This document shows positions 1-11,619 of a stretch of 64,000 nucleotides of DNA, piece after piece. Positions within the stretch are counted from its first letter, which is position 1, and every line of letters begins with the position of its first letter. This DNA is from Flaccisagitta enflata (lineage: Eukaryota > Chaetognatha > Sagittoidea > Aphragmophora): positions 4,526,001-4,590,000 of the forward strand of contig OZ231128.1 of assembly GCA_965153355.1 (NCBI GenBank), given 5' to 3'. Under the pieces are notes generated by a model that was not told the origin of the DNA, searched no databases, and was given only the letters and a program-made list of their open reading frames with translations. Both the position numbers and the translations under genes were made by a program.

Positions 1-432
1 ATGGTTTTATCACAATAAGCGTTATTCCTCGTCTTTAAAACATTCAAAGCAGCAGTCAATGACCTTCAATAACAATGAATGATGCCCTCTGCTTTATTGT
101 TCAGAGGAGAAAAATAAGCAAACATACTATATGAATTTTAGAACAAGGCCAACACCTATAAGTCGCATGCGAGATTTACAGGGTAAGAATGACTTAGAAT
201 GACTTTGAATGACTTAGAATGACTTAGAATGACTGAGAATGACTTAAAATGTCCAAAAAAGACTTAAAATGACTAAAAAACCTAATGACCAAAAATGACT
301 TAAAATAACTTAAAATGACTTGGAATGACTTAAAATGACTTAGAATGACTCAAAATGACTTAGAATAACTATTAATGACTAAAATGACAAGCCAAGCCTA
401 AGAGTTGACGTTATAATATTACCAAAAAAAAA
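1..432. repeat. 10-bp minisatellite in otherwise featureless AT-rich DNA
   Basis: No gene is seen. From about 189 to 378 there is a degenerate tandem repeat of a unit close to GACTTAGAAT, with GACTAAAAAT and GACTTAAAAT variants. The same unit type recurs as a much longer array at 29214-30172, so the two arrays probably share an origin. Confidence 0.8.
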
Positions 433-433
433 G

Positions 434-546
434 TAAAAGTGTGCGGCCGTGCGGCGGACGGGCCGGACGAAAGGACCGGACGGACCGACGGATAGCGGAC
501 GGACCGACAAAAGCGGTGCCAAGTCGCGTGCACGCGACTAAAAAGA
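434..546 (-). mobile_element. HINE-like short element, partial copy
   Basis: Reverse-oriented partial copy of the dispersed short element. It has the GGACCGAC-rich core and the head hairpin AGTCGCGTGCACGCGACT (522-539) followed by the TAAAAAG terminus. The expected AACAAGGCC end is not recognisable on the left. Confidence 0.7.
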
Positions 547-632
547 TGCACTTTTGAAAACTCAAAGAAAATTAATAAAATCTTGGATCGTTTGAAAATT
601 CTTTCATTCGTCGCTTATCCGGTATTTCTATC

Positions 633-740
633 TTTTTAAGTGCGACAAAGTACCTCTATAATTGGCTGTGTCCGTTGGTCTGTAACGCATTCGTTCGACG
701 ATCCACACGTCGCACCTTATTGGCCTACTTGGCCTTGTTT
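633..740 (+). mobile_element. HINE-like short element, subtype C
   Basis: Complete short copy of about 108 bp. It starts TTTTTAAGTGCGAC, has a GTCCGTTGGTC core, then the second complement GTCGCACCTT, and ends with the GGCC..GGCC hairpin and TTGTTT. The GTGCGAC/GTCGCAC pair identifies subtype C, shared with 18747-18889 and 26863-26987. Confidence 0.85.
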
Positions 741-978
741 CTTTTGGAAATGGCACCAATTTGAATGAAAAAATTGCCAAATTTGCTTTTGCAGTCCCAT
801 AGCAAACGAGGCATTTTAGCCAAATGGCCATTCACTTCTAAACCTTTCGAGATACACCCTGGGATTGGTCCAGAAAAGAAGAAAGATCTTTTGAAAAATC
901 TTCAAAATCCCTTTCTCGGATTAATGCTCAAATGACTTTTTATCTATGCTTTATCAACTCATACAAAGGTGCGTCTTT
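741..978 (-). mobile_element. Dispersed repeat with GACGCAC/GTGCGTC ends, degenerate copy
   Basis: The interior (GGCACCAATTTG region and GGGATTGGTCC region) matches, in reverse, the elements at 18890-19183 and 61101-61371. The stretch ends in GTGCGTCTTTTTT at 967-978. The family has terminal inverted repeats of the type AAAAAGACGCAC. Boundaries are approximate. Confidence 0.5.
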
Positions 979-1954
979 TTTTTTTCTTTTTTTTTTAATT
1001 CAGGTCATTGAAACTTCTTTTACCCCCAAGGAGAAGGAAAACGGGGTGAAGACAGTCAAGCACTGGCTACCGCTTACTATTTTTATAATTCAACGCTTTT
1101 TCGCCTTTTCAATGGGCCAATCTTCCCATCATTCCACTATTGCATTTTTGGTCATCCACAATGAACTTTATGGAACCACAGCCAATTACCCTCCGCCCAT
1201 TGCCTTTCCGAATACTTTAGTCTTCCAGACTTCCTAAGGTTCAGGCACCGACAGCACCTGAACCAGAAGGGGGAACGTGGCTACGAAGCAGGCTTTGTCG
1301 CGAGTGGGAGACGATTTTAAAAGTGTCACGATGGCGCCCCAAAACTGCGTTGATTACCCCGCAACAATATTTTGTTGTACCAACTTTTGGCTATCTCTAC
1401 AAAATTTTCAGTGTCTTCTTACTACAATGATGGATTTCAATGGACTGGCAATTCTTATGCTGTCGGAGGATTTTTGTTGCTTCCATTGCAAGAATTGAAT
1501 ATGGATTACTTTTGAGAGCATATACTATATCTTTCATGATTTGGTTGTTGCTTAAAAACGGTACAAGAACTTATTCGTCTTTCCTCTCGAATCGTTGTCA
1601 ACTTTCGTTTTTATTCTGCTGCCCATAAAAGGAGACCCCAAAGGTGAAAGTGCGATGGACTACCCGCCTCGAGCATATATGAGGGTGGTCTTAATGGGGA
1701 TATAAATTAAACTATGTAATTTTCAGTTATGTAATTTTCAGTGACCATTTGATGGCAGAGTCCACAAGATCTCCCTCCCCGCAACTCACTCACTTCAAGT
1801 AAATGGGGAAAACAGTTAATGTTTTTGAAAGTTGGACAACATTACTACTCCACACTGAATTAAGGACAAGAGCCTTTGGAGCTCTCAATGGTGTTTATTC
1901 CAGACCCATCACAACTATCCTTAGAATTTCTGGTAACACTTTTTTAATATTTCA
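979..1954. other. No supported gene
   Basis: Ordinary intergenic-type DNA. Short open frames at 932-1237, 1277-1498 and 1440-1628 lack recognisable motifs. A pyrimidine run plus AATTCAG before position 1003 resembles a splice acceptor, but no domain follows it. Confidence 0.4.
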
Positions 1955-2120
1955 TTTCTAGTCGCGGTCTCGCAACTCTATACGAGGCTTTGTCCGTCCG
2001 TTTGTCTGTCCGTCCGTAATGATCAAGTCAAATTGTGTAAGGGTGTAAAGGGGGTAGTGAAGAAGGATTGTGCGCCCCCGCCTATCCGTCCGCGGCGAAA
2101 TGGAACCCCGCGTTACTTGC
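1955..2120 (+). mobile_element. HINE-like short element, subtype D
   Basis: Starts TTTCTAGTCGCGGTCTCGCAACT and has the TTTGTCCGTCCG core. It carries GTCCGCGGCG near the end and a tail reading ACCCCGCGTTACTTGC, the GTGAC/GTCAC-type terminal hairpin of subtype D in degenerate form. A second copy follows 47 bp downstream in the same orientation. Confidence 0.75.
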
Positions 2121-2167
2121 TCAATGCTGATATCAAGAGAAAAAAAACTATGCGTTGAGTGTTTCTT

Positions 2168-2458
2168 TTTTTTAGTCACGTGCTACGCGACTCTATAAGC
2201 CACTTTTTGGTCAGTCGGTCCGTCCGTTGGTCCATCGGTCCGTCGGTCCGTCGGTCCGTCGGTCCGTTGGTCTGTCACAAAACTGTTTTAAAGGCTTCTT
2301 AAAGCGTTTTTTATGTTTCTGAATGGTAGAGAAGGAACTTTGTGGAGTAGACAGCTATTTCAAATGTCTTTTTGAAAAAAAATGTTTGTCTGACTGTCTG
2401 CCTGACTTTTTTTGAAAGTGCCGACACTTGCATCGACTTAGGTCTAATGACCTTGTTT
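2168..2458 (+). mobile_element. HINE-like short element, AGGTC-hairpin subtype
   Basis: Head AGTCACGTGCTACGCGACT, CGGTCCGTC core, then AGTGCCGACACTTGCATCGACT and the terminal hairpin AGGTCTAATGACCT followed by TTGTTT. Closest relative in the window is 9819-10100, which shares the AAGCCACTTTTTGGTC head flank and the terminal hairpin. Confidence 0.85.
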
Positions 2459-2687
2459 AACTTGGATTCCACATACGCCGTGACATTTTGAGAGAAAAAA
2501 AAAAGAATAAAAACGATCAAAGTTGAGGATAAAAAGAAACCGTAAGATGAATGATTAAAGAGAGAGAAGAAAAGAATTAATTCCCATAACTTGTGAGAAA
2601 AGATGAGAAAAAAAATGTCGCGAGAAAAAAAAATGAGTTTAATCCTTCCTGTTTGATTAAGTGCGAATGAATGGAAGAGATAAGAAG

Positions 2688-3000
<313 letters not shown>

Positions 3001-3059
3001 AACAGTTTATTTGTAACCAGTCATTAAAAGGCCAAGCCGCCATGTTAAATTTGCTGCTG

Positions 3060-3880
3060 TGTGTTCAATTTTTGGACTAGATTGATAATTTTTGAGATGG
3101 TGATAATATTTGAAATTTCTGATTTAGCAAAAAAATCAGAATTCAAAAAAGTTAATTTTTGTGTCCGCAGCATTAATTTTTGTTAACAGCATTCTAATAC
3201 GAATTGATCAATAACTTTTTATAATGATTCTTTTTAGAACATGAAAAATGACTTTTTTTTCATCATTGCATTTGAATCTTTCAAAGATGAAGAAAGTATA
3301 ACTAATATTTGACCCAGCAAAAAAATCAGAACTCAAAAAAGTTGATTTTTGTGGTCACAGTAATGATTTTGAAACAAGGGAGTAAAATCAGTTTGTGATA
3401 AAAAATTTTTACTAACTTCAATTTTTTGCAGTGAGCTCATTTTTTCAGCTAGTCTCACAATTTTTTAGATGGAAATAGTTCATCAAATTTCGACTCAACA
3501 AAAAAATCAGAACTTAAAAATATGGATTTTTGCACTACTTTTTGTTTATTTTACTAAAAATGTGCAAAATTATCTCTTAAACGCCTGATGTCCCACCTCT
3601 TTAATGAAATAATTTTTTGAAAAAGGGGCAATTTTTTTCAAGTGTGTGATAGTTTTACAATTTATTGACCTGCTGCAAAAATCAGAACTTGAAAAGAAGT
3701 GTATTTTTGTGCCTTTGTGAGTTTTTGTAAAACATTAAAAACCAAAAATGCAAAAAAAAAGTGATTTGGCAGTTCATAATTGGAAGCCTTTCGCAAAAAT
3801 TGATGCCATGTGTTGACTTTTTTGAGTTCTGATTTTTTCTCTGAGCCAGAAATTTGGAGTTCTATTACCACCAAATTTTG
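3060..3880. repeat. Degenerate tandem repeat, about 180-bp period
   Basis: The phrase AAAAATCAGAA(C/T)T(C/T)AAAAA, followed by a TTGATTTTTGTG-like segment, recurs near 3127, 3315, 3497 and 3675, spaced 174-188 bp. A reversed version (GTTCTGATTTTTT) lies near 3825. The copies have diverged strongly; no coding potential is seen. Confidence 0.65.
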
Positions 3881-4171
3881 AAACTAGTCAAAAAATTGAA
3901 CTCAGGGTAGGGGTTTGAATAGGCGGCCATTTTTATTGACGCCATGGTTAGTAAATACATTTATACAGTATCAAACCTGGCAGATAAATTACCCTAAATA
4001 GCTTTTTAAAAACCAAGGGAAAATTTCTCACTTACAGGAACACCCCCGTTTCTAGCTTTGAGTCTGTATACCTCGCTCTGTCAGTCTGTCCCTTGCTCTA
4101 CGACCCCTTCTTTCGGCGTCTAAGCATTATATGACTTGTTATTTCCACATGCTAGTGTGACACAAGAAAGA

Positions 4172-4362
4172 AACAAGGCCGGATACACGGCTACCGAAGT
4201 CGGATGCGGGTGGGCAGGGACCATATTTGAGGTCACCAGACCATTTGGGCAGGCGCAGTGAGGTCAAAAACATAAAATCATAAAAAAAAGTAAAGTGTGA
4301 CCAACCGACCGACCAACCGACGGACAAAGTGGGTTGTAGAGTTGCGTGCACGCGACTAAAAA
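4172..4362 (-). mobile_element. HINE-like short element, subtype A
   Basis: Reverse copy bounded by AACAAGGCCGGATACACGGC on the left and GTTGCGTGCACGCGACTAAAAA on the right. The interior reads GCGGGTGGGCAGGGAC and then CCGACCGACCAACC. Full-length copy. Confidence 0.9.
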
Positions 4363-4394
4363 GGAATGAAAGGAATAAAAAAAGAAAAAAAAAG

Positions 4395-4900
4395 AAAGAA
4401 AGGTCAGCGGTGCCGTGCCCTGCTTGGTGGTTCTGGCAGAAGTTAGAGGGGAGCAGGGCAGCGGCCCCGAAGAGGTCAATGACCTATGCTTTTACACATA
4501 TGGGATTTTCTCCCTCTCATACTCCTCCTCCTCTGCCGTCCTCCTCCTCCTCCTCCTCCTGGGATTGGACCTCTTGGCTGGATTTGGATTTCCTGGCTGA
4601 GATTTGGGCCTAAAGGTTGGGATCTGGGCCTCAAGGCTAGGATTTTGGCCTATAGGCTAGGATTTGGGCCTCGAGGCTAGGATTTGGGCTTTGAGACTGG
4701 GATTTGAGGGGGGGATGGAGAGAAAGAAGGAGGAGAAGGAGGGCCTCGTGACTGGAATTTGGGCCTGGAGACTGGGATTTGAGGGGGGGATGGAGAAGAA
4801 GAAGAAGGAGGAGGAGAAGGAGGAGAAGGAGAAAATTCCCCATATGTGTAAAAGCATAGGTCATCGAGCCCTTCAGGGCCGCAGCCCAAAAAGGAGAAAT
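4395..4900. mobile_element. Foldback element with internal minisatellite
   Basis: The left arm contains AATGACCTATGCTTTTACAC and ATATGGGATTTTCTCC. The right arm contains the inverse, GAAAATTCCCCATATGTGT and AAAGCATAGGTCAT. Between them are CTCCTCC/GGAGGAG tracts and a 24-bp-type minisatellite built on GGGCCTCGAGGCTAGGATTT. The same arms and interior recur at 37790-38160. No coding function is inferred. Confidence 0.75.
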
Positions 4901-5228
4901 CAAAGAAAATCAAAATGAATAGAAAGAGGGCGTCAAGCATGATCATGTGGAAACTGCACGAGCCAATGAGTTAGTTGAAATAGGAGAAATCTCTTTCAAG
5001 AAGCTATAATATGACCTTGAAGTGCTTCGCAGACAGAGCACTGCTCCTGTGAAGAATAAAGAATAACAAAGAATTTACAAGTTACTGCTAAACAATATAA
5101 AACTATACAAAAAACCCTATGGATACCTTTTTTTTCCAGGTTGGTTTAGATTATCTGCTTTAGTCCCTCCATTGGTAAAAAAAAAGTTCAATGCATGAAC
5201 ATGTTTGCAAAAAAACTTTCACACACAG

Positions 5229-5252
5229 TGAGAGAGAGAGAAAGAGAGAGAG

Positions 5253-5317
<65 letters not shown>
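5229..5317. repeat. (AG)n microsatellite
   Basis: About 90 bp of AG dinucleotides with minor interruptions on the left side. Confidence 0.97.
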
Positions 5318-5320
<3 letters not shown>

Positions 5321-5379
5321 TGGAGAAAACTATCCTCAGTAGTGTCAATTTTTAGTTTCCAAATCATTACAATGGAGAA

Positions 5380-5470
5380 AGGATATTGACGCTATAGAGA
5401 ATCCTCAGTAGCGTCAAAATGTGTGGTTGTCAACTTTGACGCTACCGAGAATTCTCGGTAGCGCTAGCCA
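5380..5470. repeat. Palindromic word cluster (TAGCGTCAA family)
   Basis: GACGCTATAGAGAATCCTCA, AGTAGCGTCAA, TTTGACGCTACC and TTCTCGGTAGCGCT are alternating orientations of the same word. 5440-5463 is a perfect 24-bp palindrome centred on GAATTC. This resembles other palindrome clusters near 49.9, 50.8, 60.2 and 61.6 kb, each with a different word. Confidence 0.75.
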
Positions 5471-5778
5471 CTCCATCAGTCATTACTCGATAGAAGCGGA
5501 AGTAAGGCTTAACTTCAAATAGAATGATAGAATGATACATAAAAGGTTCTTGGTTCTTTCCTTCCCTTTCCCACTCTGCTTTGGCTTCTCACGTGAAATA
5601 ATCGAGATCTTATCTTTCGCCGATTTGGTCTCAAATGGGGTAACATCTGGAAAGAGACAAGAACCACGTTTAGAGTAGGTTTAGAGTAGCTCATGTTCTT
5701 GATACAGAATTGCCGAGGGAAACTGGATAGTGGATATGTATCTTTGAAAAATAATTAGGAAATGTGAGAATGTTTGAA

Positions 5779-5973
5779 AACAAGGCCGGATACACGGCTA
5801 GCCCAGTCGCATTCGGGTGGGCAGCGGCAGGGGCTGTATTTGAAGTCGCTTGATCATTTGGGCAGGAGTGAGGCCAAAGACCGCCAAAAAAAAAGTAAAG
5901 TCTGATAGACAGACCGACGTAAGGACCGATGGATGGACGGACCGACAAAGCGGGGTAGAACGCGACTAAAAAG
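5779..5973 (-). mobile_element. HINE-like short element, subtype A
   Basis: Reverse copy from AACAAGGCCGGATACACGGC to ACGCGACTAAAAAG. The distal half of the head hairpin is lost, so only one ACGCGACT is left at the right end. Confidence 0.85.
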
Positions 5974-6418
5974 ACATTCGCGTATGAAACCTTATTTGCA
6001 TAATGCAGTGAATATCGTTTTAATAAGGAGGGGAACGGCAAAAGTAAAGATCAAACATATGCGATCAAAAAAAAAAACCCTTGGCGTAAATACCTGTTAA
6101 CAAAAGGAGTATTTTCCATTGACAAAAGAAGGTAAACTTCACATAACCTTTCAGGCTTTTTCATCAAATCGTTCTCAACTCGTTTTATCGAATTGTATCA
6201 TATATGAAGGAAAAAAAAGTTTGCAATTTGAGATCGTTTTGGTCGCATTTTAACTGCAAAATCCATTCTGCTCAAAAGAATAGTCTGGACTTGTCGTTTC
6301 CCGTTCGGGTCGTTAGCCCAATTTAGACGCACAGAAAAGTTTCACTCTCAACTCTCCTGACTATGTAGGGATTCTGCTCGGAAGAAAAGACAGTTTCAAA
6401 AATAAGTTGTAATGAATG

Positions 6419-6570
6419 AACAAGGCCGGATACACGGCCAATACCAGTCGCGGACGGGTGGGCAGGGGCGGAAATGCGTGTTTCCCTTTTCAACTCGAGC
6501 GTGACGGACCGACCAACGGACGGACGGACGGACAGAGCCTCTTATAGAGTCGCTAGTCCGCGACTAAAAA
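6419..6570 (-). mobile_element. HINE-like short element, subtype B, C/G-variant stem
   Basis: Reverse full-length copy. Read 5' to 3' it has AGTCGCGGAC as S1 and GTCCGCGACT as S3. Most subtype B copies have AGTTGCGGAC and GTCCGCAACT instead, so the T-to-C change in S1 is matched by an A-to-G change in S3. Confidence 0.9.
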
Positions 6571-6795
6571 CAAGGCCGAAATTCGACCTATCGATAAGTC
6601 TTTTGCGGGGAGAGAGAGAGTGTGTGTGTGTCTTGCCCGATCTTGCCCGATTTGGCTCGATTTCACGTCAACAAAAAAAAACACCACGGACGGATGGACG
6701 GACGGACGGACGGAAGGGCGGACGGACAGACGGACGGACCGACCGACAGACAGACAAAACCTGCAAACAGATGCGAGGACGCATTTGAAAGCCTT
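6569..6795 (-). mobile_element. HINE-like short element, divergent
   Basis: Starts directly at the end of the previous copy with AACAAGGCCG, sharing its A run. It contains a GACGGACGGACC-rich core and ends at AGATGCGAGGACGCATTT, a hairpin in the expected head position. The S3 partner is not clear. Confidence 0.6.
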
Positions 6796-7270
6796 TAAAA
6801 ACTGAAAGGATTGAGTAACCGCGTCTGAGGATAATTTTTGTTTTACCAAGAGCTAATTTGCATATTGCAGCATAATCAAAGTATGTATTCTGATGTCAAA
6901 ATCATGAGAAACCGCCAGTTGCAATTAAAACGAAGGAGATGATGAAGAAAATCCTGTTGGCTTCATAACATAATGAACGAAGATTAATGACGAGACTAAA
7001 AACACCCAACTTTTCATGTTGTTCGATTACTCAATAATCAGAATCGAACTGTAATAACTAGTTTGAGCAAAGGCTTGACTTCGAAGAAATCACTCGACCA
7101 ATAGAATCCCTAATTCGCGTACCTGTGAGGTCCGGGGACTTTAGAACTTTGAAGCCAACTTAGCTACTAACCTTCCAGATTCAGCTACTTAATGAGGTTA
7201 GTTACCTATTAGATTAGGCGTCTGGAATTTAGCTATTATTTCAGCTATTTTTTGGTAAAAAATTTAGCTA

Positions 7271-7665
7271 TTTTTAGTCGCGTGCACGCGACTCTACCTG
7301 CTGGTCTGTCGGTCGGTCCGTTGGTCCGTCCGTCAAATCCGTCGTCCGTCGAAATATTTTTGAATTTATTGTTTTTAACGTTTCTTAACATGTTTTAACA
7401 TTTTTTAACAATTTTTTACATTCTTTAACATTTTTTAACATTTCTTTACATTTTTTAATATCTTTTAACATTTCTTAAAATTCAAACTTTTTAGCATTTC
7501 TTAAGTTTTTTTTAACATTTTTTAACATTTTCTAACATTTTTAACATTTTTAACATTCTTTAACATTTTTAACTTTTACTTTTTTTAACATTAACATTTC
7601 AACATGCTTTACTCTTTTGTTTGTCATTTCCAGTTGCACGCGACTGTTGCCCTTTTGGGCTTGTT
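7271..7665 (+). mobile_element. HINE-like short element with expanded AT-rich core
   Basis: Head AGTCGCGTGCACGCGACT, CGGTCGGTCCGTTGGTCC core, then about 230 bp of degenerate TTTTTTAACA decamers. It ends with GTTGCACGCGACTG and the hairpin GCCCTTTTGGGC followed by TTGTT. At 395 bp it is the longest copy; the decamer array accounts for the extra length. Confidence 0.85.
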
Positions 7666-7986
7666 AGCTACTAATTAAGACAGGTAACATAATACATCAG
7701 GGGCTAGAATCTAGGCTCAAGAAGGTCGTCTATTGTCTGAAAGGGCTAGACTCTGTACTAAGAGCTATTTTGTAGCTAAAGAGTATAAGTTGAAGCTTAA
7801 ATAAGCTTATTCAAAATCTGAAATAGGTTTTTGAGGCTTAAAAGAGGCACGAAAGGCAGAAAAGAGCACAAGTAAAGTTAAGGTTGAGTTAAAAAGGCTA
7901 CACTTAGTCCTGAATAAGCAACATTTTTGCAAATAAGATGAATATTTGGTAGTTTGATTCAAGATGTTGCTATTACAGATAGGATT

Positions 7987-8390
7987 TACAGACAGGACCC
8001 TAATAAGAACTGATGAGGGACCCAAAGTTTAGCAGCCCCCCTACAGTTTATATGGTTCAAGTTATTTTCTTACTGCTAATAGCTTTTGACACCTCAAGTG
8101 GATACAATTGGCGCCTTCGTGGCGATTTTTGAATTTCCACTTAGAACACCCCTAAATTTTCAATATTGATGAAAAAATGGTTCGATTTTATTTGAGCAAA
8201 TTTGAATGATTAAATTTAAGTTAGGGGTGTTCTAGGTGCAAATTCAAAAATCGCCATGGTAACGCCAATTGTATCAACCTGAGGTCTCAACCGCCACTGG
8301 AAGTTAAAAAATTGCTTTAGCCATGTAAGCTGTAGGGGGGGCTGCTAAATTTTGGGTCCCTCCTCAGTTCTTACAAGGGTCCTGTCTGTA
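7987..8390. mobile_element. Long foldback (inverted-repeat) element
   Basis: The left arm TACAGACAGGACCCT followed by GAGGGACCCAAA and AGCAGCCCCCCTACAG is matched by CTGTAGGGGGGGCTGCT, TTTGGGTCCCTCC and AGGGTCCTGTCTGTA at the right end. Inner arms (GGCGATTTTTGAATTT and its complement) are also paired. About 404 bp, no open frame of note: a MITE-like foldback. Confidence 0.85.
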
Positions 8391-9352
8391 CATACAGACA
8401 CATGGAAGAATTCACCCTTTTTTTGGAGAATATTGGTTCTTTACAGCGGCTGACAAAAATGTGAAGTGGTATAGTTAAATCCTTCAATGGATGCCATCTA
8501 CAAACTTTGGTTGTTAAAGATGACTTCCATTATTTCTAATCAATAAAATAAAAAACTGCTCCTAATTCAGGATTGTAACATATGGACCGATGAAACTGCT
8601 GACCTACCAACTTACACAAGTCTGTGACTAAATATATGCAGGGTGCAAATCTCATAACAATAGTGGCAGATTTCCATCACTTTTGGACCCAGTATTGCCA
8701 GATTTAACTGTACTAACCAGCAGATCAACACATTGTGGGTCAAAGTATCCAGGGGAGCCATCTATACTTGTAACTCATGTTTAAACATAGGCATTAGTAT
8801 TTTATTACCTTAAAGATTGAAAGAATAATGCATAATAGTCCAGAATTAAAGAATTAGTGTCTTTATCATCAATTCTAACCTATCTTTCCCTATATAAAAC
8901 AAAAAATTTATTTAGCTACTAATCTGGAATGTTCAAACAAATTTCTAGCTACCATCTGGGAAGCTGGACCACTCCACCTGGAATTTTGAGCCCAGGACAG
9001 GTTGGCATCAGAGTCGCCAATACCTTCAGGCCTCAGTTGGAATACTAGTGATATTGTCGCTATTTCTGGCGAACTTGCAGGCCTCCTAGCTGCAAGTACA
9101 AAACTGCGGAATCTGAACTTTTGACGAAAGACCAGTTGAAACGTTTTGGTACGACGAACGTTTTTTCATAAGGATGTACATTCTACATTTTTTGTGTGTG
9201 TCGATAGGGGTAATCAGTCTCTATATTTTTCCGCTTTTACAACGCCACCTAAACTAGAGCCACAGCAGATTGACATCTTCTATAACAGCTATCGTCCTTG
9301 ATTATGCTTCATCAATACCCCCCTTCCATCAGCTACCATTGGTCGCCAACTC
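8391..9352. other. No supported feature
   Basis: AT-rich DNA without a recognisable gene, tandem array or element boundary. Confidence 0.4.
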
Positions 9353-9558
9353 TTTTTAGTCGCGTCCTACGCGACTTTACACCCCGCTTTGTCCGTCTGT
9401 CAGTTGGTTGGTTGGTCGGTCGGCCGTCCCCATTTCACTTTTTTGGCTTTTTTTAGCGTTTTGAGCTCAGTGCCTCTGCCTAAGTGGCTCGGTGACCTTC
9501 TTCATCATTGCCCCTGCCCATCCGCACGCGACTAGGGTAGCCGTGTATCCGACCTTGG
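9353..9558 (+). mobile_element. HINE-like short element, subtype A
   Basis: Head AGTCGCGTCCTACGCGACT, core TTGGTTGGTTGGTCGGTCG, S3 CGCACGCGACTAGGG and a degraded tail GTGTATCCGACCTTGG. Full length. Confidence 0.85.
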
Positions 9559-9818
9559 TCATATTCGACGTACCACCATATCGCTATCCCCTTCCTTCTC
9601 CTCTTAAACGTTCTCCTCATTCCACGATCTCTTCCTACTCCGTCCTCCTCACCTTAATCCAGAACATTCTATCGATGCTCTCACTTGTGATTGCGGCTCA
9701 AAACCCCCGTGGCGTTCCCTTTTTTCTCTCTCCATCTTTTCTCTTTTCTACCTGCGCTCATTTCTTCTCTGTGCCCATTTGTCACTTAAGATCCTCCTCT
9801 GCGTTTAGGCCATGTAAT

Positions 9819-10100
9819 CTTTAGTCGCGTGCTACGCGACTCTACAAGCCACTTTTTGGTCTGTCGGTCCGTCCGTCCGTCCATCCATCCGTCACAAAGT
9901 TGTTTAAAGGGCGTTTTACACCACTCAAAGACCATTTACATGTTTTTGAAAGTCTTTAAGGCATTCATGAACCACGTTAAGCAACTTTTATGTCCATCAC
10001 AAAGTTGCTTAAAGGGTGTTTTATACAAAATGTTCTGTCTGTCTGCCTGACTTTTGTTGAAAGTGCCGACGCACGCGACTTAGGTCTAATGACCTTGTTT
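9819..10100 (+). mobile_element. HINE-like short element, AGGTC-hairpin subtype
   Basis: Head AGTCGCGTGCTACGCGACT, GGTCCGTCCG core, S3 CGCACGCGACT, terminal hairpin AGGTCTAATGACCT then TTGTTT. S1 AGTCGCGTGC pairs completely with the local S2 ACGCGACT and with GCACGCGACT at the far end. Confidence 0.9.
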
Positions 10101-10784
10101 ACTTAGACACAGGCTACGTCTGGAGGGTCACCGGGCGGTATGAAGGTGATTTAGATTGAATGAGGGTGATCAACAGTTATGGCTTGCGGAGGTGATGCCG
10201 TTGTAAGTGTATTTTGAGAATCTAATGCTTATAAATAGTGACTGAGGTTATTGCAATGTAAGCATAAAGTTGAATATGAAGCCTATAAGGCCTAGGACTG
10301 AAGTAGAAAGGATTGGACGGAAAAAGGGTTTGAGGACGGAAAAAGGGTTTGAGGGTAGTGGCGAGGGGGGGGGGAAGTAGATGATTGAGCTATAAGCGTC
10401 AGGTTACGAATCTTCGGGCGGCTTGATGGTGATTTAGATGGAGTGAGGTGACAAAAACAAAAATATAGTTGTAATATGCGATAGCAATGGTTCACGTTGG
10501 TGATGTAGATGAAAGCGATTGTTGAGAAAGAAAAGCTTAAGGTTAGTGACTGAGGTTATTGGGAGGAAAGCGTAAGGTTGATGAAGGCCTTTGACGAAAG
10601 TATTGGAGGTTGGATGGAGGCTGGAGGGCATCTGTAATAACTCATGATCATTTCAGAAAAACTCACATTCTCAATCAAAACAAACATGTGTAAAAGCATT
10701 AAAAGTTACCTGGTTGACCTGAAACAATTATTTTTATTTCTTGTGAAAGATATCTTAAGGGTTAATAATATCATAACAAGAGTT

Positions 10785-11090
10785 CATGCAAAGTCATAGG
10801 AAAGTTCTCTATCAGAGGGATATGACCCAAAATCATGTACAAAGATAAACCACAACAAAAATTTGGTCATGGGACCTCTGGAAATTACTGCCGCCACCCC
10901 CCCATTTTCCATAGAAAATGTACAGGAAGGATTTTTGCCTGTGATTTATTATGGGAAAGGGGATGGGTGGCGGCGCCAATCTATAGGGATTCCAGGTCTA
11001 AATTTTTTTCATAGACTATCTGTAAACATGATTTTGGGCTATACCCCTCTGATAGACAACTCTTCTATGACATCGCATTTTTTGTTGTTA
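10785..11090. mobile_element. Foldback element, diverged arms
   Basis: CTATCAGAGGGATATGACCC and AAAATCATGT on the left are mirrored by ACATGATTTTGGGC and CTATACCCCTCTGATAG on the right. Inner arms CTGCCGCCACCC and GGGTGGCGGCG are also inverted. About 300 bp, with arms that have diverged. Confidence 0.7.
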
Positions 11091-11399
11091 GGCTAGTTAA
11101 TAAGCACAAAACACAAAAAGAAAACTAGTGCTTTTGATTCCCTCAAAAAATATAAATTCTTAATTCTGTGAGAAATTACGATGATGCAGTTAAAACACTG
11201 TAAAGCATTGTTTCAGGGATCAGAAGTTTTCTGCAATGAGGGGAAAAAGAAGTTGATTTTAAAAAGCACATAAAGGCAATAAGCGTCAGGTTGGCGATGA
11301 TGAGATATGGTGGCAAAACGGCGATAAGGGCAAATGGAATGGCAATGTTGAAGAGAGAGGATAAAACGCAGACTAATGCGAAGAATGGCACTAAACAAA

Positions 11400-11600
11400 T
11401 GGCGACACTATACTTTAACACGACAAGACAGACGGATAGAAAGACAGACAGAGCGACAGACAGACTGGCAGGCAGAAAGACAGACAGACAGACAGGCTTA
11501 TAGACACACAATCAGACAGACAGACAGACAGACAGACTTAAAGACAGACAAGCAGACGGACAGACAGATTAACTGACGGACTGACTGACTGACTTGCATT
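11400..11600. repeat. (ACAG)n-type tetranucleotide array
   Basis: GACAGACAGACAGA-type repeats with interruptions, from about 11424 to 11590. Open frames across it are artefacts of the repeat. Confidence 0.9.
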
Positions 11601-11619
11601 TACAGTTTATCGTTCAAAC

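Noticed and set aside
932-1237. Possible exon after a pyrimidine-rich AATTCAG acceptor
   Set aside because: The frame has no recognisable motif, no clear donor, and overlaps the end of a dispersed repeat.
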